From NCBI GenBank assembly GCA_046297095.1, contig JBKCNS010000057.1, positions 1 through 11,281 on the forward strand: a stretch of 11,281 nucleotides of DNA, given 5' to 3'. Of this stretch, positions 5,192-11,281 are shown piece after piece (position 1 is the stretch's first letter; each line of letters starts with the position of its first letter). Both the position numbers and the translations under genes were made by a program. The stretch comes from JBBATK01 sp046297095 (GTDB lineage Bacteria; Bacteroidota; Ignavibacteria; Kapaibacteriales; NICIL-2). Under the pieces are notes generated by a model. The model was not told where the DNA came from. It made no database searches and saw only the letters and a program-made list of their open reading frames with translations.

Positions 5192-8100
5192 ATGAATACC
5201 AAAAGTCCTGAATTGGCAAGCCCGAATGTGTTCAATGTAGCAGCTCGAAAACTATTGTTTACGGTTGCTGCACTATTGTTAGCTTCAGCCACTGTAGTAA
5301 GTGCAGGCGAGTGGCGCCGATCAAATAATACATCTGTACCGAGATCATTGACGAGGATATCGGCAGGCTCAGTTCATTCCCTCTTTATCACGAAAGATGG
5401 AAAGGTTTGCTCTTTTGGTGATAACGGTGGAATTTTTCAAACGCTGGGAAGACCAGTGAGCACGATAGCAGATTGTATTACTCCAAACTTTGTAATTAAG
5501 GACGATGGACAACATCTTAATAACATAGTTGGTGTTGCAGCCGGCTATACTTTCAGTATGGCTCTCGACTCCAAGGGCACAGTATGGACATGGGGCAGAA
5601 ATGAAAGCGAGCAGCTTGGACGACCTATCTCAAGCACCACAGTGTACGCAGCGCCCATAGAATTTAATTCGGCATCCAAGCCGATAGCTATTGCTGCGGG
5701 AGCAAGCCATGCACTTGCGCTTCTGGCTGATGGCACAGTTGTAGCTTGGGGCTCAAATAGTGAAAGTCAGTGTGGACAAGGGGAGTACGAGTGCGGAAGA
5801 GGTCGAGGGAATTCAAGCTTCGAATACAGTTATGTGCCTAAACTCGTGTTACGAGAAAACGGAATTATTGAATGCGACACCACTCCGGGAGACGGGTTAG
5901 ACAACAAAGTGCCTATTAGCACCTCAACCGTTTTGCGCAACGTCATTGCAATTGCGGCGGGCCAAAGCCATTCACTTGCACTATGCTCAGATGGAACCGT
6001 TTGGGCGTGGGGCGCCAACGATTTCAATCAATTGGGCAACCCAAACTTGGAGGCCTCGATGTTTCCAAGGTATGGACTTGCAACGAAAGTACAAATGGCT
6101 GTCTCCAATAACCCGCCAGTAGATCTTACAGACATTATTGGAATTGAATGTGGACATAAGCATAGTATTGCTGTCCGAGTTGACGGATATTCGTTTGCCT
6201 GGGGTAGAAACTCGAATGGCGAATTGGGTGTATGTCTGACCGATCAAAAGGTTTCCACTGCGACCAGACAGATGATCCAATCAAATCAAAACAACCAAAC
6301 GCCAGGACCTAGAGATCTTGGCGGTGTGATCGCAGTGGTTGCCGGTGGTGCTAACTCAATGGTGTTGTGTGGAAACGGAAAAGTATACGCCTCCGGCATC
6401 AACACCTATGGAGAACGTGGGGACGATTTGACACAAACTATCCAAATTGGCTTACGGGAAGTGCAAGATCAAGGCACACGGTTTCCTTTTGGAGTGAGTG
6501 AGATTAGTATGGGTCATCACCACTCATTGATAATGGGGCCTGATCGTAGCTACGTCAGCTGGGGCGCCAATGAAAGCGGTCAGTTAGGGATAATTCCAAA
6601 CAGCTTCGCCAATTGGAGGATGGTGCTATTGACAGGCATCCCTGCCGGAACGCCTGGAACCGGCTTGTTGGCGCTAGACGGCTCTATAAATCATACTATG
6701 GCCCTTAAAGGTGACGGTAGAGTTATCAACTGGGGTAGTAATGCGTACAAGCAACTGGGGCACACAGATAGATCAGGTACATGTACTTACTCCTCGGATG
6801 CCAATACAATGAGTACATTGAGCCAAACTAAACCAGCCGTCTGCGCGAATGCCAGTGTTGATAATACTCCGTTACAGGGAGTTATTGGTATAGCTTGTGG
6901 TCATAATCACTCGCACACAGTGCTGGCAAATGGCAAGGTAATGTCCTGGGGCGATTACAGCATGGGTACGTTAGGAAACAACAATTCCGAAAAATCAGGA
7001 AAGGCATGCACACCAATTCCGCAACAAAGCTCAACTGATGCACGCGCTGTGGCTATCGAGTCCGGTCACAGGTTTGAGGGTCAAAACACTAAGACAGCTT
7101 CATTTGTTCTTGCTGTGACAGACGACGGAAAAGTACTCTCATGGGGAAAAAATCTTGCAATGGAATGCGCTCGACGTAGTGGTGATGTCAATGATCTATA
7201 CGCCGTACCAGGGTACGTGATAGACTCGACAAGTACTGGCGACACGAGAGCATACCTGCAACATATTGTATCTGTGGGTGCTTGTGGTACATGGGCGGTA
7301 GCGCTCGATTCGAAGGGTCGGTTATGGCGTTGGGGTGGATATCCCACTTCTGATAACTCGTATCCGGACGTGAGTGACCGCGAATTTGTAAAGGAGGGAC
7401 TCACGGTTGGCAATCGCGGAGTTTCTTGCGCACGGTTGGTACCAGGCGATTTCAACAACAACTTTAAGGCAGTATCTGCCGCTTCTAATCACGTACTCGC
7501 ACTAAAAGCCGATGGAACAGTGTGGCAGCTGGAACAGGGTCTTACTCAAGTTAGCAAAAGTATATTAACTTCAGTCCGAAGTGTCGCCTGCGGAGGTAAG
7601 CATAACCTTGCGCTCATGGCAGACGGCACGGTCCGCACATGGGGGTGGAATAGCGCAGTAAATGGCTCCCCGATAGTGTATCAACTAGCCAGACAGACTA
7701 TAGGTAAAAGTGACGGATCACCAGCCTCCGCGGTTTTGGTCGAGAACGGATCAAGAAGAATTATCACTGACGTCGCTGCAATCGGTGCAGGAATGCTATA
7801 TTCACTTGCACTGATGGGTGATGGAAGTATGTGGGTATCAGGCCACAATACTGATGGAGCAAATGGTGATAATAATGTTGGCTCCTATTACGACCGGTTT
7901 ACCAAGCTCTCGAATACAAACCTTTATCTTCAAACCGAAGATCGCCATAGCGAGGAATTCCCGACAGCATCAGGTGTTGACGTAGATGGTGCAAGAGATC
8001 CTATTGTATATTCCGCTGCATATGTATTTGATCTATTGTCCTCCGGATCGTGGAGAGGAAATAAAATTGATCAGATAGGTATTTACGACATAAATGGCTC

Positions 8101-8227
8101 TAATGTTCTTAACTGCTCACCCGCAGACTATCCGACCATCCCAGATCATGTGTGCGATGGTATATATTTTGCTCGGTTGGTTAGTCAAAGTGCAAGAGAA
8201 ATTATACTATGCTTTGTAAAAGACTAA
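5192..8227 (+). CDS. Secreted RCC1-repeat protein with 14 units, likely two seven-bladed beta-propellers
   Basis: This 1011-aa protein has a long signal peptide (residues 1-38, cleavage after VVSA). It then carries 14 RCC1-type units of the form AAGxSHSLALxxDGTVWAWGxNxxxQLG. Their WG-N centres fall near residues 75, 134, 186, 273, 337, 401, 457, 514, 586, 651, 714, 779, 817 and 883. Units 1, 6, 12 and 14 are degenerate. RCC1 propellers have seven blades, so 14 units suggests two rings; the 60-70 residue insertions between some units would be surface loops. The end (about 930-1011; IGIYDINGSNVL, then DGIYFARL) resembles a divergent T9SS sorting domain. Role unknown; bacterial RCC1 proteins are mostly uncharacterised and extracellular binding is a guess. 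Its last 19 bases overlap the next gene, which points to coupled translation. Base composition is AT-richer than the ars and hydrolase genes. Confidence 0.9.
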   Translation: MNTKSPELASPNVFNVAARKLLFTVAALLLASATVVSAGEWRRSNNTSVPRSLTRISAGSVHSLFITKDGKVCSFGDNGGIFQTLGRPVSTIADCITPNFVIKDDGQHLNNIVGVAAGYTFSMALDSKGTVWTWGRNESEQLGRPISSTTVYAAPIEFNSASKPIAIAAGASHALALLADGTVVAWGSNSESQCGQGEYECGRGRGNSSFEYSYVPKLVLRENGIIECDTTPGDGLDNKVPISTSTVLRNVIAIAAGQSHSLALCSDGTVWAWGANDFNQLGNPNLEASMFPRYGLATKVQMAVSNNPPVDLTDIIGIECGHKHSIAVRVDGYSFAWGRNSNGELGVCLTDQKVSTATRQMIQSNQNNQTPGPRDLGGVIAVVAGGANSMVLCGNGKVYASGINTYGERGDDLTQTIQIGLREVQDQGTRFPFGVSEISMGHHHSLIMGPDRSYVSWGANESGQLGIIPNSFANWRMVLLTGIPAGTPGTGLLALDGSINHTMALKGDGRVINWGSNAYKQLGHTDRSGTCTYSSDANTMSTLSQTKPAVCANASVDNTPLQGVIGIACGHNHSHTVLANGKVMSWGDYSMGTLGNNNSEKSGKACTPIPQQSSTDARAVAIESGHRFEGQNTKTASFVLAVTDDGKVLSWGKNLAMECARRSGDVNDLYAVPGYVIDSTSTGDTRAYLQHIVSVGACGTWAVALDSKGRLWRWGGYPTSDNSYPDVSDREFVKEGLTVGNRGVSCARLVPGDFNNNFKAVSAASNHVLALKADGTVWQLEQGLTQVSKSILTSVRSVACGGKHNLALMADGTVRTWGWNSAVNGSPIVYQLARQTIGKSDGSPASAVLVENGSRRIITDVAAIGAGMLYSLALMGDGSMWVSGHNTDGANGDNNVGSYYDRFTKLSNTNLYLQTEDRHSEEFPTASGVDVDGARDPIVYSAAYVFDLLSSGSWRGNKIDQIGIYDINGSNVLNCSPADYPTIPDHVCDGIYFARLVSQSAREIILCFVKD

Positions 8228-9636
8228 ATATTACCGGTCTCCGGCCAATGCTGGCAAGAATAGTATGCATGCTAGGTATTGTGTGCACAGTATATGCGCA
8301 AGACGTCAGGTACTATCCGGACGCACCTCATTCGGGATATTCCATTGATAGGGTCGTTGTCTCTCCGTCCGGTCAAGTATGGATGTGCTCGCTTTCAAGT
8401 GGTGTATATCAGCTAATTGGCGGCTCATTGGTACAATACTGCCGCGCCAATGGTAAAATAATTAATGACGAAGTGCAGTCGGTTGCCGTTGACGATTCCG
8501 ACCGTGTCTGGATAGCTCACTATTCGCTCTTGGCGTCAATGAAAGATGATAGAATAGTATCTTACGAAGAATATAATTCGCCGTTCAGCTATAAATTTAT
8601 GCCGCGCTATGTGGCATTTAATAATAAACGTAAAGTGGTGGTCGGCATAGGAACCTATTCCGAGATGAATAATTATGACGACCTTTTCTTTTCGTATAAT
8701 ACGAGAAATGGTACCTGGCAAACGTGGGACTATAGTAAGAATCCGACTATGCAGAAGTTGTTGGAGGAAATATATGGTAATATCTATGCCCATACACTGG
8801 ATTCATCAGGTGTTCTATGTATGCAGCGAGGAAAGTACCTTGTTCGATTCGATTCGGATAGTCTTACACTTGAAGAGTTGCCATTTGGCGACCGTTTTAG
8901 AGCATCCAAATACGATCAGGGATGGGATGAAACTGTAGCTATTACTGACCGCCGGGGAAACATATGGTTGTCTAACACGCAGATACTGTGCTGTTTCAAT
9001 GGAAGGGAGTGGCGTACTTGGGATTCGAGTAAAGCACCCTTTAAGGGACTTCGATGTTTGCCCAAGGTTGCGGGAGTTTCCATGGATTCCGGGATAGTAT
9101 TGCGTACCAGTCGCGTAGATACGAAGTGGGGTGGCTATATACTTGACACATCATTTGTTCTGTTCAAGAACGAGCGTCTCACCGGATTTGTGTTCACGCC
9201 GGCATGGGAGTATGCTACGCCGTGCATGTTGAGTTCGCATGAGGATTCATTCAGATTCTTTACCACACGAGACGCATACTTGCTACCGGTGACATGCTCA
9301 GTGGATACAATTGGTAATGGAATAGTCTTTTATTGGCCCAATAGCACTCCTGTCTCCACTAGTTTAGAAGATGAATGTGTAGGTTCAAAAAGTAGTGAAG
9401 GGGACGAGCCGGCAAAATATTATGTGTTGCAGAGAAAATCGAAAGGGTCTGTGCGGTTGAGCGAATCTTTTAGTGGTGAGGTGCGAGTATATTCAGTTGA
9501 TGGCTCAGAGATTGCTGCTGAACATTACACCTCGGCAACGGTGATTGACATCCCGGCATTAAATGAAGGTATGTATTATGCTATTCTATCGGTTAAAGGT
9601 AAAATCGCCCAACGATTTGCAGTAGCAGTGTGGTAG
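8209..9636 (+). CDS. Secreted Reg_prop-like beta-propeller protein with probable T9SS tail
   Basis: This 475-aa protein starts inside the end of the RCC1 gene. Its signal peptide ends at VYA (residue 30); an internal ATG at 8248 (Met14) would give a shorter, equally plausible signal. Several repeats resemble the propeller units of two-component regulator sensor domains: DRVVVSPSGQVWMCSLSSGV (48-67), VQSVAVDDSDRVWIAH (89-104) and ETVAITDRRGNIWLSN (241-256). Others are too diverged to count. No histidine kinase or membrane anchor follows, so it is a free propeller. The last 70 residues (EVRVYSVDGSEI, then LNEGMYYAIL) have the strand pattern of a T9SS sorting domain, without the usual YPNP opening. 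Function is unknown. Its overlap with the upstream gene and the 35-base gap to the next support one operon. Confidence 0.8.
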   Translation: MLCKRLNITGLRPMLARIVCMLGIVCTVYAQDVRYYPDAPHSGYSIDRVVVSPSGQVWMCSLSSGVYQLIGGSLVQYCRANGKIINDEVQSVAVDDSDRVWIAHYSLLASMKDDRIVSYEEYNSPFSYKFMPRYVAFNNKRKVVVGIGTYSEMNNYDDLFFSYNTRNGTWQTWDYSKNPTMQKLLEEIYGNIYAHTLDSSGVLCMQRGKYLVRFDSDSLTLEELPFGDRFRASKYDQGWDETVAITDRRGNIWLSNTQILCCFNGREWRTWDSSKAPFKGLRCLPKVAGVSMDSGIVLRTSRVDTKWGGYILDTSFVLFKNERLTGFVFTPAWEYATPCMLSSHEDSFRFFTTRDAYLLPVTCSVDTIGNGIVFYWPNSTPVSTSLEDECVGSKSSEGDEPAKYYVLQRKSKGSVRLSESFSGEVRVYSVDGSEIAAEHYTSATVIDIPALNEGMYYAILSVKGKIAQRFAVAVW

Positions 9637-9671
9637 ACTTGATTGCGGTAAACAAATATTATACCAAAAAA

Positions 9672-11102
9672 ATGAAGAAAACTACAAACAAACTACTGTT
9701 GTGGAGTGTTGCTTTGTTGGCCTGTATTGCAGTTTCCCCAGTCGAGGCACAGGTGTGGAGAAAGAATAAGCTGCTGGGCGGACCACTCGTTCAAAACCCG
9801 CGCAATGAAGGCACCATCTACACCGCTGGCATGGCCGGTTTTGCAACTTCTCGAGATTATGGTACAACCTGGACTAGTGTCAATGTAAGTGCGAAAACGA
9901 ACTTTACTTTTGAAGGCGCTATTCTTGGTATTGCCGTCATGCCAAACGATACCAACAGCATCGTTCTAATCCCGGGTTCGTATGGGCCCCTTTCGTGCCT
10001 TACCAGAACGACGGACGGAGGAGAGACTTGGATTGTTGATACAACCGGGCCCACAACAGGTGTGGGATACGTAAACACAGCAGATGGCGTGTTCTCTGAC
10101 CTAGAGGATCCGGAAACATTTTATGTAGCGGAATCGTTGCTGCATAGGGTCTTGCTTCGAAGTTCAGACAGAGGAAAATCATACGATACCATAGTTCACT
10201 TCGATTCACTTGGATACGGACCGGTTAACTGGCTTTGTGCCGGAACGTTGCATCCTGTGACGAAAGATATCTATGTAGGCGGTTATTATGGCATGTTGTT
10301 CCAAAGTGAAGATAAAGGCGCAACATGGCAACGAAGGTTCGTCACATCTCTTAAGCCCAACGACACCGCCGTGTACCAATTGAAAGTACCATCCATCAAG
10401 TTCTGTACGAAATCACCAAATATCGGGTTTGCATGTGTTACGCAGATTGATGTCTACTTCGGAAACCCGGGTACGCGTGTAGGTGGACTTTACAAAACCA
10501 CAGACTACGGTAAGACATGGAATCTTCTTGCCTTCGGCGGCCATAGTATGTGGGCGCTTGATGTCAAGGAAGACGAAGCCGGAGCCATACATGTGGCAAC
10601 CGGTTCGTACTGGAATCCTAGCGATAGCGGACTTGTTGCGTATTCTTCGGATGGCGGTACCACATGGATTGAGTATAGAGATGATGCGTTGCCGTGGTTC
10701 TATACAAGGCGAAGTAGTATTGATATTATTATCACGATGAAGAATAGCCCATTCTACAACCAAAAAAGATTGCTTGTAGGTACGGACGAAGGATTCTTCT
10801 ACCTTGGTTGGGGAAGCACATCATCAGCTCCGGAGCTCGTCAGTCCGCCTACAGCGCCCGTTCGCATTTTCCGCTCCGGTAATGAGTGTACCGTCCGCGT
10901 TACCACCGACCAAAATCTTGACGGTGCCCGCGTACACGTCTATAACGTAGCAGGAGGTGAGGTTCTGTCGTACTCGCCGGAGGTGCTGCCATTTTCGTCA
11001 ACTGATTTTGAGTTTCGGCTTCCGGCACCGGTACCGGGCGCCTACTACCTTGTCATTCGATCCTCTGCCGGTTCCTACACCGCACCCTTTATCGTAAACT
11101 GA
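9672..11102 (+). CDS. Secreted Asp-box (BNR/sortilin-like) beta-propeller protein with T9SS sorting tail
   Basis: The 476-aa protein has a clear signal peptide (MKKTTNKLLL to SPVEA, cleavage after residue 26). Six Asp-boxes of the form SxDxGxTW mark propeller blades at residues 60-67, 113-120, 164-171 (here ending SY), 212-219, 276-283 and 325-332. Residues 397-476 form a T9SS-like sorting domain (VHVYNVAGGEVLS, then VPGAYYLVI). The fold is shared with sortilin-type and YCF48-like propellers; sialidases also carry Asp-boxes, but I see no sialidase arginine triad or FRIP motif, so I do not call an enzyme. I chose the ATG at 9672, which follows a run of A typical of Bacteroidota translation starts and begins a normal signal peptide; a GTG at 9630 would add 14 residues and overlap the previous gene. 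The last codons and the stop start an 18-base tandem array. Confidence 0.87.
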   Translation: MKKTTNKLLLWSVALLACIAVSPVEAQVWRKNKLLGGPLVQNPRNEGTIYTAGMAGFATSRDYGTTWTSVNVSAKTNFTFEGAILGIAVMPNDTNSIVLIPGSYGPLSCLTRTTDGGETWIVDTTGPTTGVGYVNTADGVFSDLEDPETFYVAESLLHRVLLRSSDRGKSYDTIVHFDSLGYGPVNWLCAGTLHPVTKDIYVGGYYGMLFQSEDKGATWQRRFVTSLKPNDTAVYQLKVPSIKFCTKSPNIGFACVTQIDVYFGNPGTRVGGLYKTTDYGKTWNLLAFGGHSMWALDVKEDEAGAIHVATGSYWNPSDSGLVAYSSDGGTTWIEYRDDALPWFYTRRSSIDIIITMKNSPFYNQKRLLVGTDEGFFYLGWGSTSSAPELVSPPTAPVRIFRSGNECTVRVTTDQNLDGARVHVYNVAGGEVLSYSPEVLPFSSTDFEFRLPAPVPGAYYLVIRSSAGSYTAPFIVN

Positions 11103-11160
11103 GCTTGGATCCTAAACTGATTATGGATCCTAAACTGATTACGGATCCTAAACTGATTAT
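11089..11160 (+). repeat. 18-base tandem array seeded at the stop codon of the last gene
   Basis: Three units, GGATCCTAAACTGATTAT or one base different, lie at 11107-11124, 11125-11142 and 11143-11160. The 18 bases at 11089-11106, which hold the final codons ATC-GTA-AAC-TGA, match the unit at 12 of 18 positions. The unit length keeps frame, so every copy carries ATC-CTA-AAC-TGA in the gene's frame. Confidence 0.9.
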
Positions 11161-11212
11161 GCCGGGCGCGCCGGTGTAGCGAAACTCTGCCGGAGCGCGA
11201 GATCGTGGGGAG

Positions 11213-11235
11213 GTGCAATGCTTCTTGAATTGCAC
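11213..11235 (+). terminator. Hairpin downstream of the propeller operon, possible weak terminator
   Basis: GTGCAAT (11213-11219) pairs with ATTGCAC (11229-11235) around a 9-base loop. The sequence after it (TCACCTTTCTCACACTTTT) is pyrimidine-rich but has only short T-runs. It is the only hairpin seen after the operon, so a role in ending its transcript is possible. The rest of 11161-11281 holds no gene I can support. Confidence 0.35.
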
Positions 11236-11281
11236 TCACCTTTCTCACACTTTTGGCGGAACACCTTTGGCATGGCCACCT

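Noticed and set aside
4905..5219. 104-codon minus-strand frame in the gap before the RCC1 gene
   Set aside because: It overlaps the RCC1 start and signal-peptide codons, uses the G tract as Pro codons and has no recognisable domain.
8209..9636. Hybrid two-component sensor suggested by Reg_prop-like repeats
   Set aside because: There is no transmembrane helix after the propeller, no histidine kinase and no receiver domain; the protein ends in a sorting-type domain.
9672..11102. Sialidase reading of the Asp-box protein
   Set aside because: Asp-boxes occur in many propellers; the catalytic arginine triad and FRIP motif of sialidases are not seen.
11157..11273. 38-codon minus-strand frame (MPKVFRQKCEKGE...) at the right edge
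   Set aside because: It could be the end of a gene entering from the right, but it has no ribosome site, no known motif, and ends in the 18-base array; too little to call.
11218..11281. Plus-strand ATG at 11218 after GGGGAGG, open to the window edge and ending TFGMAT
   Set aside because: The ribosome-like site and ATG lie within or beside a 23-base hairpin, only 21 codons are visible, and the part before the 20-base match is not SemiSWEET-like.

Overview
The window looks like chromosome from a member of the Bacteroidota/Chlorobi/Kapabacteria branch (FCB group). The main reason is that a serine hydrolase and at least two of three large extracellular proteins end in C-terminal domains of the type IX secretion (T9SS) sorting type. 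One candidate promoter fits the Bacteroidota TAnnTTTG form, but several genes keep Shine-Dalgarno sites, which fits Kapabacteria/Chlorobi relatives better than classical Bacteroidia. The lineage call is an inference from gene content.

Layout: (1) 26-1532, plus strand: an arsenic cluster of an ArsR-type repressor, a DUF6428-like protein, a 41-aa membrane peptide not usually annotated, and a thioredoxin-type arsenate reductase with all three redox cysteines. No arsenite pump is in view. (2) 1533-1796: gene-free and rich in short repeats. (3) 1797-3128: a secreted serine beta-lactamase/PBP4*-like hydrolase with a T9SS tail. (4) 3191-3348, minus strand: tRNA-Ser(GCT) and its terminator. (5) 3432-4358, minus strand: a DppB-like permease without its usual partners. 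(6) 4555-4806, plus strand, divergent: a SemiSWEET sugar transporter whose GTG start lies inside a tandem repeat. (7) 4807-5191: an AT-rich gene-free stretch ending in an 11-G tract next to a TATAAT box. (8) 5192-11102: three co-directional genes for secreted beta-propeller proteins: a 14-unit RCC1 protein, a Reg_prop-like propeller and an Asp-box (BNR) propeller. They overlap or are tightly spaced and probably form one operon. (9) 11103-11281: a repeat array, a hairpin and nothing I can call a gene.

Three things stand out. The G11 tract sits where length changes could switch the propeller operon on and off. Short tandem arrays, mostly with units that are multiples of three bases, sit at gene ends; two of them repeat the last codons plus the stop codon in frame (DUF6428 gene, final gene), and one runs into a start codon (SemiSWEET). 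The last 20 bases of the window repeat exactly a piece of the SemiSWEET gene.
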